Source: Akkermansiaceae bacterium (lineage in GTDB: Bacteria > Verrucomicrobiota > Verrucomicrobiia > Verrucomicrobiales > Akkermansiaceae). Taken from it: a stretch of 49,135 nt of DNA. A program made the position numbers and the translations under genes. The notes below the pieces were generated by a model. That model did not search any database. It worked only from the letters and a program-made list of their open reading frames with translations, and was not told the DNA's origin. Position 1 is the stretch's first letter. Every line of letters starts with the position of its first letter. Positions 1 through 9,114 of the stretch are shown here, in pieces. The DNA is taken from positions 1 to 49,135 of the forward strand of contig JAPJNB010000249.1 of the NCBI GenBank assembly GCA_026461385.1, in the 5' to 3' direction.

Positions 1-42
1 CTACGAATCAGAAGGTTAGGGGTTCGAGTCCCTTCGGGTGTA
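1..42 (+). tRNA. tRNA-Arg(ACG), 3' part only
   Basis: The window opens inside the anticodon loop. The loop is CTACGAA (anticodon ACG, positions 3-5), then the anticodon stem 3' strand TCAGA, a 5-nt variable loop AGGTT, a T-arm AGGGG/CCCTT around TTCGAGT, the acceptor 3' strand CGGGTGT and discriminator A at 42. CCA is not encoded. All segment lengths fit a class I tRNA. The 5' half lies outside the window, so the D-arm and full acceptor pairing cannot be checked. Confidence 0.9.
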
Positions 43-238
43 TTTTTGATGTATCCCCCTAAACATCGCTGAATTGGCCGTGTGGCGTCCAAGTCGATAT
101 TCCAATTTTGAGGGCCGCCAATCTCATGGGTGAGCAATGTCAGCCTCAATGAGTCACCACGGCAACCCAGCGACCCTCGTAATTGGTCTTGACCGAGACG
201 GGGTCAGCCAGCCTTTATAGCGCAGCTTAAATACCCAC

Positions 239-2620
239 ATGCGTTTACTAACCGAGCCCTCAATCCTCATGCCTCGTCGCATGGGCCAATTCGCCGCACT
301 CACCTCCCTCGCGTTGGTCGCCCTTGCGGGGACCATGCACGCTCAAGACTTTGAGGGGAAAACGATCTCTGAACTCACGATTCGCTTCCGTGGCGCAAAG
401 ACCGTGGACGAGGCGCGCTTGCGCAATTTGATGTCTTCCCAATCCGGCACAGTTTATCATGCGGAGAGTCTCGATAATGACATCAAGTCGCTCTATCAGT
501 CGGGATTGGTCGATGACGTTCGCTTTCTCGCGGAGCCAGTGGGTGACCAAATCAAATTGGTCGCTGAGGTCACCACGCGTCCTGCGCTTGGCGGCGTTGC
601 CTTCGTGGGGAACTTGGCCTTCACCGATCAGAAACTCGCCAAGGAGTCGAAGATCAAGGCGGGCGGCTCGATGAGCGATGAGCAGATCCTCGAAGCGCGC
701 CGGAACATCGAAAAATATTATCAAGACAGCGGCTACCCGGACATCGTCGTGACGCATCGGTCGCAGGCGTCCTCGCAGCCAGGGCTTTCCGACATTGTGT
801 TTGTGGTTGATGAGGGCTCGAAGAATGAGGTACACAAGATCCGTTTCGAGGGAGTTCACGCCTTTACCGATCCAGAACTCCGCAAGGAAATGAAGGTGAA
901 GGAAAAAGGTTGGTTCTCATGGATCACCAAGTCGGGTCAATTCCAATCGGGTCAACTGGATGCGGATGTCGATGCGATTTTGGATTATTACCACAGCAAA
1001 GGGTACCTGCGTGCGAGCAGCACCGGAATCCGCCGAGTGCCCGTCCGTGACGGCAGGGTGGACTTGATCATCCCCATCAACGAAGGCGAGAAATACACCG
1101 TCGCAGGTGTCGGCTTCGGCGCGATGAGCGTTTTCAAGCCTGAGGAGCTCTTCCCCGCACTCACTCTCACTGGCGAGTCAGCGTATTCATCGAAAAAAAT
1201 GCGGGCAGACATCACCATGATCCGCAGCTACTATGGATCTCGTGGTTACGCAGATGCTGCGGTGACTCCGGAGATTCGCGATGCTGGGCCAAACCGGGTG
1301 AGCATCACCTACCATGTGATCGAGGGCTCCCGCTTCCGTGTGGGACGCGTCAACATCGCGGGGAACACCAAGACCAAAGACAAGGTGATCCGCCGCGAAG
1401 TGCCACTCCAGCCAGGCGACATGTTCAACTCGGTCGAGCTTGATACCACGAAGTCGCGCTTGGAAAACCTTCAGTACTTCAGTGACGTGCAAGCAACGGG
1501 TGCGCCCGGCGGAGCAGGCGTTCGTGATTTGAACCTTCTGGTTGAAGAGAAGCCGACGGGATCCGCAGGCGTGGGGATGGGCTTCAGTTCGATCGATAGC
1601 GTGGTCGGCTTTGTCAACTTGGAGCAATCGAATTTCGACTTGTTCAATCCATGGAACTTCACGGGTGGTGGTCAGCGTTTTGGCATGAATCTTCGTGCGG
1701 GTTCCAAGCGATCTGAGGCCAGCATCTCGCTCACGGAGCCTTGGTTCCTCGACCAACAGTTGGCATTGGGCGGCGAGTTATTCTTCAAGCAGTCGACGTA
1801 TTTCAGCGATTTCTACGAGCAAACGAATGCCGGTGCAGCCATTTCATTGAGAAAGCCAATCGGCAACAAGAGCGCACTCCGGGGTGAGTACCGCGTCGAG
1901 AAGGTGAAGATCAAATCGGAGGTGGATGCGAGCGATTACATTGATAAGAATTTTGTGGGCGACAATGGAGACAACTCACAACTGTCAGAGCGCGCGATTG
2001 GTGGTGACTTCCTGCGCAGTGCGTTGGCGATGAACTTCATCAATGACAGTCGTGACAGCACCATGCAGCCTCGCATGGGACATAAGCTGGACTTTGGTGT
2101 GAGTGTGGCGGGCGCAGGTGGGGATGTGAACATCGCTTCCATTTCGGCTCGTGGGCAACAGCATTGGAATCTCCTCTGGGACTCGATTTTCTCGATCAAT
2201 GGCGAGCTCGCATTCGTGGATAGCTTGAATAACGATGAAATTCCGATCTTCGAGCGGATGTTCCTTGGCGGTGGTCAGACGCTGCGTGGGTTCAAGTTCC
2301 GCGATGTGGGGCCGCGCGATGCGGGTTACACCGACGAGGTCTATGGTGGAAATTCGTTGGGCTACGTTTCATTCGAATTCACCGTGCCGATCGTCGAAAC
2401 GGTGCGTGCTGCCGTCTTTTCCGATGTGGGTTTCGTAAACACCGACAGTTGGGATCCAAGTCCTAAGGATGTCTACGGAGACGTGGGCTTCGGCGTTCGA
2501 TTGAAACTCCCGATCAGTCCATTGCCACTGTCGCTCGACTATGCCTTCCCCGTGGCTTCGCCTGACAAGCAGGCAGACAATGGCGGGCAGTTCAACTTCT
2601 CGCTCAGCACCCAGTTCTGA
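239..2620 (+). CDS. bamA: Outer membrane protein assembly factor BamA
   Basis: BamA is the Omp85 core of the machinery that folds beta-barrel proteins into the outer membrane. The frame encodes 793 residues, the usual family length. A signal peptide ends at about TMHA|QDF. Periplasmic POTRA-like repeats follow to about residue 440, then a C-terminal barrel. The barrel carries the family motif LRGFKF near residue 682 and ends in a terminal Phe (STQF), the outer-membrane insertion signature. The start is uncertain: ATG 239 adds ten residues before a basic MPRRMG start at 269, which gives a more ordinary signal peptide, and no clear Shine-Dalgarno separates them. It appears monocistronic; the next genes are on the other strand. 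It establishes a diderm cell. Confidence 0.95.
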   Translation: MRLLTEPSILMPRRMGQFAALTSLALVALAGTMHAQDFEGKTISELTIRFRGAKTVDEARLRNLMSSQSGTVYHAESLDNDIKSLYQSGLVDDVRFLAEPVGDQIKLVAEVTTRPALGGVAFVGNLAFTDQKLAKESKIKAGGSMSDEQILEARRNIEKYYQDSGYPDIVVTHRSQASSQPGLSDIVFVVDEGSKNEVHKIRFEGVHAFTDPELRKEMKVKEKGWFSWITKSGQFQSGQLDADVDAILDYYHSKGYLRASSTGIRRVPVRDGRVDLIIPINEGEKYTVAGVGFGAMSVFKPEELFPALTLTGESAYSSKKMRADITMIRSYYGSRGYADAAVTPEIRDAGPNRVSITYHVIEGSRFRVGRVNIAGNTKTKDKVIRREVPLQPGDMFNSVELDTTKSRLENLQYFSDVQATGAPGGAGVRDLNLLVEEKPTGSAGVGMGFSSIDSVVGFVNLEQSNFDLFNPWNFTGGGQRFGMNLRAGSKRSEASISLTEPWFLDQQLALGGELFFKQSTYFSDFYEQTNAGAAISLRKPIGNKSALRGEYRVEKVKIKSEVDASDYIDKNFVGDNGDNSQLSERAIGGDFLRSALAMNFINDSRDSTMQPRMGHKLDFGVSVAGAGGDVNIASISARGQQHWNLLWDSIFSINGELAFVDSLNNDEIPIFERMFLGGGQTLRGFKFRDVGPRDAGYTDEVYGGNSLGYVSFEFTVPIVETVRAAVFSDVGFVNTDSWDPSPKDVYGDVGFGVRLKLPISPLPLSLDYAFPVASPDKQADNGGQFNFSLSTQF

Positions 2621-2648
2621 GGCCCGGGGGTGGCGCCCCTTTCGGCGT

Positions 2649-4223
2649 TCACGGGGTGCAAACGGCATCGGCGATGCGCAAGCCATCCATGGCGGCGCTC
2701 ACGATGCCGCCCGCGTAGCCTGCACCCTCGCCACAAGGGAATAGTCCCCTGAGTTCAGGGTGCTCCAGCGTGTCGTCCCGCCGAGGGATCCGCACGGGCG
2801 AACTGGTGCGAGTTTCAAACCCTAACAGCAATGCCTCTTCGGAAATGTAGCCATGCACTTGGCGACCAAAAAGTCTGAGGCCTTCCCGCATCCGGCTGGT
2901 GATCCACGGCGGGAGTAGCTCGTGCAATGCGGTGGATCGTGCACCCGGAAAGTAGCTGGTATCCGGCAAGCTCGCGGAGATCTTGCCCGCGATGAAATCG
3001 GTGACTCGTTGGCCGGGGGCCACTTGGCCGCCACCACCCGCGACCTTGGCGGATCGCTCGAGTTCCTTTTGGAAAACCAGTCCAGCGAGGACACCGTGTT
3101 TCCTGACGAGCGGTTGCAAATCCTCCGGCTCGACGGTCGAGACCATGCCGGAATTTGCGAAGGGTGAGTCGCGGCGCGAAAGGCTCATGCCATTGACCAC
3201 CACCTCGTCATTCTCGGTCGATGCGGGGACAATCCAGCCACCGGGGCACATGCAGAACGAATGCACGCCACGGTCACGAATCTTGGTGGCCAGTCGGTAG
3301 CGTGCCGCCGGAAGCAGTCGCGGGCGCTCTTGATCGCGGTCGAGGTGATACTGGGTGCGGTCGATGAAGGGTTGCGGATGCTCGATCCGGAAGCCGACGG
3401 CAAAGGGCTTGGGTTCTAACAAGATTTTTTTCGATTCGAGCAGGCGGTAGATGTCGCGTGCCGAGTGGCCAGTGGCAAGGATCACCGAGTCCGCAAGGAT
3501 TTCATCGCCCGACCCTGTTAGGACGCCACGGATGCGGTCACCGCTGGTGAGGAAATCGACAACCTTCGTTTGGAACCGGACTTCTCCTCCTGCGGCGATG
3601 ATCGAGTTGCGGATCGCTTTTACGACGTTTGGCAAGAGGTTCGAGCCGATGTGCGGGTGAGCGTCTGTTAGGATTTGTTCGGGTGCGCCATGAGCCACGA
3701 GAACCTGATAGACTTTTGCGACTGGGCCACGTTTGGTGGCGCGAGTGTAGAGTTTGCCGTCAGAAAAAGTGCCGGCGCCGCCCTCGCCAAAGCAATAGTT
3801 CGATTCCTCGACCACGCGGCCTTCACGGAGGAGAGGCGCTAGATCGAAGCGGCGAGCGCTGGCATCCTTGCCGCGTTCTAGCAGGATGGGCTTCAGGCCG
3901 TTTTCAAGGCAACGCAGCGCGGCGAAAAGCCCAGCGGGTCCGCAGCCGACGATGACGACAGAGCGAGCATGGTTGGGAAGTGTGGGGACCGACCACGTGG
4001 GCGTTTCCTCTACTGGAAATGCGGCGTCGAGCGATATGTCTAACCGGAGCTGGACCTTGACGGCGCGTTGGCGCGCGTCGATCGAGTGCTTGCGCAGTTT
4101 GATGCCGCCGATGCGACTCACGGGGATGCCAAGCTTGATGGCCGCCGCTTGTCTGCGTGCGCTGTCGTCCTCGGATTTTTCCAAGGGCAGGACGATGTCG
4201 ACGGTTTCGATGAGCGGTTCCAT
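2649..4223 (-). CDS. FAD-dependent oxidoreductase (COG2509-like)
   Basis: A 524-residue flavoprotein of the large uncharacterised FAD-dependent dehydrogenase family. A Rossmann FAD-binding motif VVIVGCGPAG lies at about residues 89-98, after an 85-residue N-terminal domain typical of this family. GEGGAGTFSDGKLYTR further on is a family hallmark. The C-terminal part has a GEGAGYAGGI flavin-binding segment. The substrate is unknown. It is the last gene of a packed minus-strand block, 19 nt after the thioesterase gene. The unrelated neighbours do not reveal its role. Family assignment is firm; function is not. Confidence 0.85.
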   Translation of the reverse strand: MEPLIETVDIVLPLEKSEDDSARRQAAAIKLGIPVSRIGGIKLRKHSIDARQRAVKVQLRLDISLDAAFPVEETPTWSVPTLPNHARSVVIVGCGPAGLFAALRCLENGLKPILLERGKDASARRFDLAPLLREGRVVEESNYCFGEGGAGTFSDGKLYTRATKRGPVAKVYQVLVAHGAPEQILTDAHPHIGSNLLPNVVKAIRNSIIAAGGEVRFQTKVVDFLTSGDRIRGVLTGSGDEILADSVILATGHSARDIYRLLESKKILLEPKPFAVGFRIEHPQPFIDRTQYHLDRDQERPRLLPAARYRLATKIRDRGVHSFCMCPGGWIVPASTENDEVVVNGMSLSRRDSPFANSGMVSTVEPEDLQPLVRKHGVLAGLVFQKELERSAKVAGGGGQVAPGQRVTDFIAGKISASLPDTSYFPGARSTALHELLPPWITSRMREGLRLFGRQVHGYISEEALLLGFETRTSSPVRIPRRDDTLEHPELRGLFPCGEGAGYAGGIVSAAMDGLRIADAVCTP

Positions 4224-4242
4224 GGCAGGTGATTCGTTGGAT

Positions 4243-4590
4243 CTAGCCGCGGATGCTACGTTTGTGGCCGGTATCGTCCACGCTGACGAAGGTCACGCGG
4301 GTGGAAAAGATTGGGGCGGGGCCAGCGCGTTCGTCGGTGACCTCTACCGCGTAGGTCGCGCTGGTATTTCCTTCGCGCGTGAGGTTGCAGGAAATCTTGA
4401 GGATCGTGCCATCGCGGACGCTGTGGTGGAATTCAACGGTGTCCATCGCCACGGTGACAAATTGGCAATGAGGATAGTCGAGGCTTGCGGCGATCCAGGA
4501 TGCCTCATCGATCCACGCCAGAAGTCGGCCTCCGAAGAGGAAACCGTAGTGGTTCAGGTCGCCGGGGAGGACAAGACGGTGCGTTTCCAT
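4243..4590 (-). CDS. Acyl-CoA thioesterase, hotdog fold (YciA/ACOT type)
   Basis: Predicted cytoplasmic acyl-CoA hydrolase of 115 residues. The hotdog signature is clear: DLNHYGFLFGGRLLAWIDE holds the conserved N-H-G-FGG-D pattern of the YciA/ACOT group. A second conserved block, VAMDTVEFHHSV, follows. ATG 4590 is preferred over an upstream in-frame ATG at 4656, because it gives the canonical short N-terminus (METHRLV) and lies four bases after the doxX-like stop codon, which suggests translational coupling. Chain-length preference cannot be read from the sequence. Confidence 0.85.
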   Translation of the reverse strand: METHRLVLPGDLNHYGFLFGGRLLAWIDEASWIAASLDYPHCQFVTVAMDTVEFHHSVRDGTILKISCNLTREGNTSATYAVEVTDERAGPAPIFSTRVTFVSVDDTGHKRSIRG

Positions 4591-4594
4591 GAGG

Positions 4595-5065
4595 TCACCA
4601 GCGGCGGCGCTTGGTCTCCTTATAAAGGACTGCATCGAGCGAATAGCCGCCAGCACCTGATAGAATCAGCGTGATCGCTGGGATCAAATACATCAGTGCG
4701 GCTTCCTTGGCGGGGCCTGCGCCGCTGGCGAACCATGGGGCGGCGGCAAGCGCGCCGAACGCCGCTACTACCATCGTGAAGCCTAACACAAATGCAGCGG
4801 GCCGTGTCAGCAGTCCGAGCACGATCAGCGCGGATGCCACCACCTCCGCACCGATCGCCATGACCAAGCCGACTTGCGGAGACATCAGGCTGAGCGGGAA
4901 GACGGTCGAGTGATAAAACCCTTGTTTGAGAATGGCGGAGTATGCGTGAATTTTCGGAATGCCATGGCCGATGAGCATCATCAAGCCGATCATGGACCGG
5001 AGCGAGAGAATGGCGAGCGAGGCGACCGCATCGCGGGTTCCGCAGTCGAAGAAGAATTTTTTCAT
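4595..5065 (-). CDS. DoxX family inner-membrane protein
   Basis: A 156-residue protein with about four hydrophobic helices and the DoxX layout: an N-terminal helix with a GHGIPKI turn, a long loop, then helices rich in Ala, Val and Leu, ending in a basic tail (ETKRRRW). DoxX proteins are membrane subunits or redox partners of varied function, so no specific role is assigned. Its ATG overlaps the khpB stop by four bases (ATGA), and the thioesterase gene starts four bases after its own stop. The three are almost certainly one translationally coupled unit. Confidence 0.8.
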   Translation of the reverse strand: MKKFFFDCGTRDAVASLAILSLRSMIGLMMLIGHGIPKIHAYSAILKQGFYHSTVFPLSLMSPQVGLVMAIGAEVVASALIVLGLLTRPAAFVLGFTMVVAAFGALAAAPWFASGAGPAKEAALMYLIPAITLILSGAGGYSLDAVLYKETKRRRW

Positions 5066-5532
5066 GGGGTTGCGCTGGGCTTGGTTTTTGCGGAGATGGT
5101 GATGCGCTTGAGTCGGTCCTCGCCTTGAGGTGAGTGGGAGGTGACCCGCGAATCCTCTGCGAGGATGTGGTGCACCAAGCGGCGGTAGTAGGCATTGAGC
5201 GGGCGCAATTGAAAGGGGTTCCCCGTCACGCTGACGCGCTCTGCGACGCGAGTGACTTCTTCTTTCAGTTGGTCCTCTTGGATGGAGCGGAAAAACTCGC
5301 AGTCCACCTTGATTCGCTCGGCGTTGGGAGAGTGGCGGCGGAGGATGCGGTTCACGAGGTACTGGATGTCATCGAGGCGGTCGCCCTCGTGGCCGATGAT
5401 TGCCTCGCTGTCGCCCGAGTGAATTTGCAGGCATGGCCCGTCGTCGGTCTCGTGCACCTCGATCGTTGCGATGAACCCGAGGTGTCCGAGCATCGTGTCG
5501 AGGATCTTGGTTGCGGATTCCACCGTTGTCAT
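5062..5532 (-). CDS. khpB: KhpB/Jag-like RNA-binding protein (KH + R3H)
   Basis: A 156-residue protein in two parts. Residues about 35-70 form a KH domain with IIGHEGDRLDDIQYLV, the GxxG-type nucleic-acid loop. Residues about 115-150 form an R3H domain with RRLVHHILAED and a later SPQGEDRLKRITI strand. This is the KhpB (Jag, SpoIIIJ-associated) architecture; these proteins bind RNA and act with KhpA in cell-envelope control in other bacteria. The N-terminal Jag domain is absent or very short. khpB usually sits beside yidC near oriC; here it lies in a block with GAF, DoxX and thioesterase genes, about 21 kb from dnaA. Confidence 0.85.
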   Translation of the reverse strand: MTTVESATKILDTMLGHLGFIATIEVHETDDGPCLQIHSGDSEAIIGHEGDRLDDIQYLVNRILRRHSPNAERIKVDCEFFRSIQEDQLKEEVTRVAERVSVTGNPFQLRPLNAYYRRLVHHILAEDSRVTSHSPQGEDRLKRITISAKTKPSATP

Positions 5533-5562
5533 GATTTGAGCCTAGCCAGATCCGCAGCCGGG

Positions 5563-6015
5563 TCAATCACCGCAGGAGGGATTGTTTTCAAAAAGGTCGG
5601 CAAGGTTTGCGGCGCAGGCCCCCAGCTGTGTTTTCTCGGCGTCGCTGAACTCGTAGGGGACGAACTTTCCGATTCCCAGCGTGCCGATCACCGCGCCCGA
5701 GGATTTCGAAAAAATCGGCACGGCCAGTGAGCCGGCGACACCGGTTTTTTGGGCATCTGGCTTGGCGACGCCACCGAGGTCTTCTTGGAGGTTGCAGAGT
5801 TCGACCGGTTCCCGGCGTTCGGCGGCGGCTCCGGCAATCCCCTTGCCGACGGGGATCGCTGAAATTTTATCCAACAAAAAATCCGGTACTCCCGCCTGGG
5901 CAAGGAGGTTGAGCGTTTTTCCATCTGGGGTGCTCTGGTGGAGCGTTCCCGTCTGGCAGCCAAATTGTTGGAGAATCGTGGCCAATAGTGGGCTCCACGT
6001 GGACGAGTCATTCAT
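5563..6015 (-). CDS. Stand-alone GAF-domain protein
   Basis: A 150-residue protein that is essentially one GAF domain. Segments seen are TGTLHQSTPDGKTLNLLA, a PVGKGIAGAAAERREPVEL helix region and VAGSLAVPIFSKSSGAVIG. Such free GAF proteins bind small molecules, or act as methionine-sulfoxide reductases when they keep three specific cysteines. Here cysteines are few (FGCQTG, LCNL, GACAANL) and I cannot confirm the fRMsr arrangement. The ATG at 6015 is favoured over 6051, which adds a non-conserved stretch. It lies 30 bp upstream of khpB and may head the five-gene minus-strand block. Confidence 0.75.
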   Translation of the reverse strand: MNDSSTWSPLLATILQQFGCQTGTLHQSTPDGKTLNLLAQAGVPDFLLDKISAIPVGKGIAGAAAERREPVELCNLQEDLGGVAKPDAQKTGVAGSLAVPIFSKSSGAVIGTLGIGKFVPYEFSDAEKTQLGACAANLADLFENNPSCGD

Positions 6016-6116
6016 GGAACTCGTTTTACCATGGATCTGCCGACCCGTCACTCCCCGAATCTCGGATCAATTGGAGCTTGGCAAGCCATGAAATATCGGC
6101 CAAATCCTTGTGGGTA

Positions 6117-7256
6117 ATGAACTTGGCTCTAACCCTGCTGCCCCTACTTGCCTCTAGCATTCTGCTTTGCCAAGAAACTCAAGCGATGGAAAACCACACG
6201 AAAGTCACGGAACAACATTTCGGCAAGATGCCCGACGGGCGGCCAGTTAAGATTTTTTCGCTCACCAATAAGAACGGCCTCAAGGCCAAGGTCACGGAGT
6301 ACGGGGCAATTTTGGTTTCGATGGAGACCCCCGACAAGTCGGGCAAATCGGCGGATCTCACCCACGGCTATGACAGCTTGGAAGGTTGGCTGACGAATAC
6401 CTCTTACTTTGGGTCCACGGTCGGCCGATTCGGCAACCGCATCAAGGACGGGAAATTCTCGCTGGATGGCAAGGATTACACCCTCGCGACAAACAACAAG
6501 CCCGGCGGGATTCCCTGTGCGCTTCACGGCGGACTGAAGGGGTTTGATAAAGTCGTCTGGGCCGGCAAGGTCACTGCCGACAACGCCGTCGAGTTCACGT
6601 ACACCGCGAAAGATGGCGAGGAAGGTTACCCAGGAAATCTAACCGTTAAGGTCACTTATTCGCTCAACGACCACAACGAGCTGACGTGGGACGCGCGGGC
6701 AAGCACCGATGCGCCTACGGTGCTCAACCTCGTGCACCATTCCTATTGGAACCTCTCCGGTGATCCCACGACCACCATCAATGATCATATTCTCATGCTC
6801 AATGCGGATGGCTATTTGCCGACCGATGCCGGCTTGATCCCGAAGGGAAAAATAGATCCCGTGGCATCGACGCCGATGGATTTCACGAAGCCGACCGCCA
6901 TTGGCGAGCGGGTGGGTGCTGCATTTGAGGCGTTGAAATTCGGCGGTGGGTATGACCACGCATGGGTATTGCGCAAGGCCGATGGCGTTCGTTTGGCTGC
7001 GAAATTGAAGGACCCGAAGAGTGGTCGGGTCATGGAAATCTCTACCAACCAACCTGCGATCCAGTTCTACGGTGGCAATTTCCTCGATGGCAAGGCGATC
7101 GGCAAAGGCGGTGTCGCCTACGCATTCCGGACGGCACTCTGCCTCGAAACCGAGGGCTTCCCGGATGCTCCGAACCACCCCACGTTCCCATCTGCAGTGC
7201 TCCGTCCTGGCGAGACTTACCACCACATCCTGATTCACAAATTCTCTGCCGAATAA
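6117..7256 (+). CDS. galM: Secreted galactose mutarotase (aldose 1-epimerase)
   Basis: GalM interconverts alpha and beta anomers of galactose and other aldoses. Family motifs are present: FGSTVGRFGNRI, the NxPGG-type ALHGG loop (substrate-binding His), and HHSYWNLSG with the catalytic His region. The likely start at 6117 gives 379 residues with a hydrophobic leader (LALTLLPLLASSILLC) and probable cleavage after ETQA; the cysteine lacks a small residue at -1, so a lipoprotein is unlikely. A longer open frame to 5988 lacks homology. A periplasmic or exported location, with a symporter gene 60 bp downstream, fits anomer equilibration before uptake. Confidence 0.92.
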   Translation: MNLALTLLPLLASSILLCQETQAMENHTKVTEQHFGKMPDGRPVKIFSLTNKNGLKAKVTEYGAILVSMETPDKSGKSADLTHGYDSLEGWLTNTSYFGSTVGRFGNRIKDGKFSLDGKDYTLATNNKPGGIPCALHGGLKGFDKVVWAGKVTADNAVEFTYTAKDGEEGYPGNLTVKVTYSLNDHNELTWDARASTDAPTVLNLVHHSYWNLSGDPTTTINDHILMLNADGYLPTDAGLIPKGKIDPVASTPMDFTKPTAIGERVGAAFEALKFGGGYDHAWVLRKADGVRLAAKLKDPKSGRVMEISTNQPAIQFYGGNFLDGKAIGKGGVAYAFRTALCLETEGFPDAPNHPTFPSAVLRPGETYHHILIHKFSAE

Positions 7257-7316
7257 GGTTTCATTCTGCGGTATGCCTAAACATCCACTGATCTCATAAA
7301 TCCCCACCCTATCCTC

Positions 7317-9092
7317 ATGATCGATATCCAATCCATTTCTTTGCTGGCGGCGGCTGGTCTTCCTGCCAGCTCTGGCGAGTCCACGACTCTCATCAATCTC
7401 CACTCGGTCGACTATGCGATCCTCGCAGTTTACATTCTCGTGGTGGTCGGCATCGGCTTCGTGCTCAAGAAGTATGTGAAGTCGGCTTCCGATTTCCTAA
7501 CATCCGGGAGGTCGATCCCCGTCTGGGTGACAGGCCTCGCTTTTCTATCTGCTAACCTCGGCGCGCAAGAAGTCATCGGGATGGCGGCATCGGGTGCCAA
7601 ATATGGAATCATGACCGCACACTTCTACTGGGTGGGTGCGATCCCGGCGATGATCTTCCTCGCGATTTTCATGATGCCATTCTACTACGGATCGCGTGCC
7701 CGCTCGGTGCCAGAGTATTTGAAATTGCGGTTCGATGAGAAAACCCGCGGATTGAACGCGATTTCCTTCGCAGTGATGACGGTGGCATCTTCCGGTGCAT
7801 CGTTGCATGCTCTCGCTGCGTTGCTGCATCTCCTGCTCAAGTGGGATTACAATTTCTCGCTCATCGTTTCGTCGGCAGTTGTGCTCGCCTACGTCTTGAA
7901 GGGCGGTCTTTCCTCGGCGATTTACACCGAAGTGCTCCAGTTCTTCCTCATCGTGCTTGGATTTGCACCTTTGGTGATCATCGGACTGAATGATCTCGGT
8001 GGTTGGAATGGCTTGATGCAATCGCTCACGAAAGTCAGCGGCCCAGAGTTCACGCACTCCTGGAAATACATGGGAACCACCGCAAATCCGATGGGAGTCG
8101 AGTGGTTTGGCATGGTCTTCGGGCTCGGGTTTGTGCTTTCGTTCGGCTATTGGTGCACGGATTTCCTCGTGGTCCAGCGGGCGATGGCGGCGAAGTCGAT
8201 GGGTGATGCGCGCCGCACCCCGATCATCGGAGCGATTCCGAAAATGCTCTTCCCCGTGATCGTGATTCTTCCCGGCATGATCGCTCTTGGCCTCGCGGCG
8301 AAAGCAGGTTCTGGCTACTCGATTCCGCTCGGTGTCTCTGGGGCCACGGACTATAACCTCGTGATCCCTTCGCTGATCGCTCATTATCTGCCAACTGGCA
8401 TGCTGGGTCTTGCGCTCACCGCGTTGATGGCTTCCTTCATGTCTGGCATGGCTGGAAACGTCACGGCGTTCAACACCGTTTGGACCTACGACATCTATCA
8501 GTCCTACATCGGCAAGGGCAAATCCGATTCACACTACATGTGGATGGCCAAATTTGCCACGGTCGCCGGCATCCTGATTTCGATCGGCTTTGCGTATGTG
8601 GCAAAGAACGTCGACAACATCATGGATTTCTTGCAACTGGTCTTTGGCTTCGTCAACGCGCCGGTGTTTGCGACATTCCTGTTAGGCATGTTCTGGAAGC
8701 GGGCTACGGGCCACGGAGCGTTCTACGGATTGTTGGCTGGTACGATTTGTGCGATGATCTTCCATGGCATCAGCTCGCCGGTCCCTCTCGACAAGATTGG
8801 CGATGGCATCCCGTGGGTGCAAGGCGCATGGCTTGGCGCGAAATTCGGATTCACCTCGAGCATGGCGCAAAATTTCTGGCTCGCAATCGTCGCATGGACG
8901 CTCTGCTTCGTCATCACGATCGCGATCTCGCTGGCCACTAGACGCACCAAGACGGATACGGAACTCGTCGGCTTGGTTTATTCTCTCACTGACAAAATCA
9001 AAGAAGACGATGAACCGCTTTGGAAGCGTCCCGCCGTGGTCGGCGGTGTCGTGCTTTTGGTGGCACTGATTCTTAACATCGTCTTCCGTTAA
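7317..9092 (+). CDS. Sodium:solute symporter, SGLT-like (probable galactose/glucose)
   Basis: A 591-residue SSS-family transporter with about fourteen transmembrane helices. Sequence marks are VGIGFVLKKYVKSASDFLTSGRS in broken form (helix 1 and the following loop), GLAFLSANLGAQEVIGMAASG (sodium-site region) and ALTALMASFMSGMAGNVTAFN (helix 8 sodium-binding Ser region). The A-N-L-G-A-Q-E pattern resembles vSGLT. Position directly after galM supports sugar uptake, galactose being most likely; this is inference. The C-terminal tail ends in an extra helix (VVGGVVLLVALILNIVF). It is probably cotranscribed with the 66-aa gene downstream. Confidence 0.9.
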   Translation: MIDIQSISLLAAAGLPASSGESTTLINLHSVDYAILAVYILVVVGIGFVLKKYVKSASDFLTSGRSIPVWVTGLAFLSANLGAQEVIGMAASGAKYGIMTAHFYWVGAIPAMIFLAIFMMPFYYGSRARSVPEYLKLRFDEKTRGLNAISFAVMTVASSGASLHALAALLHLLLKWDYNFSLIVSSAVVLAYVLKGGLSSAIYTEVLQFFLIVLGFAPLVIIGLNDLGGWNGLMQSLTKVSGPEFTHSWKYMGTTANPMGVEWFGMVFGLGFVLSFGYWCTDFLVVQRAMAAKSMGDARRTPIIGAIPKMLFPVIVILPGMIALGLAAKAGSGYSIPLGVSGATDYNLVIPSLIAHYLPTGMLGLALTALMASFMSGMAGNVTAFNTVWTYDIYQSYIGKGKSDSHYMWMAKFATVAGILISIGFAYVAKNVDNIMDFLQLVFGFVNAPVFATFLLGMFWKRATGHGAFYGLLAGTICAMIFHGISSPVPLDKIGDGIPWVQGAWLGAKFGFTSSMAQNFWLAIVAWTLCFVITIAISLATRRTKTDTELVGLVYSLTDKIKEDDEPLWKRPAVVGGVVLLVALILNIVFR

Positions 9093-9114
9093 TCCCTAAT
9101 TCCCAATCGATCCC

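Noticed and set aside
260-859. 199-codon open frame antisense to bamA
   Set aside because: Lies wholly within the clear bamA frame, with arginine-rich, low-complexity composition typical of antisense shadows.
1187-1756. 189-codon antisense frame inside bamA
   Set aside because: No recognisable motif; fully covered by bamA coding sequence.
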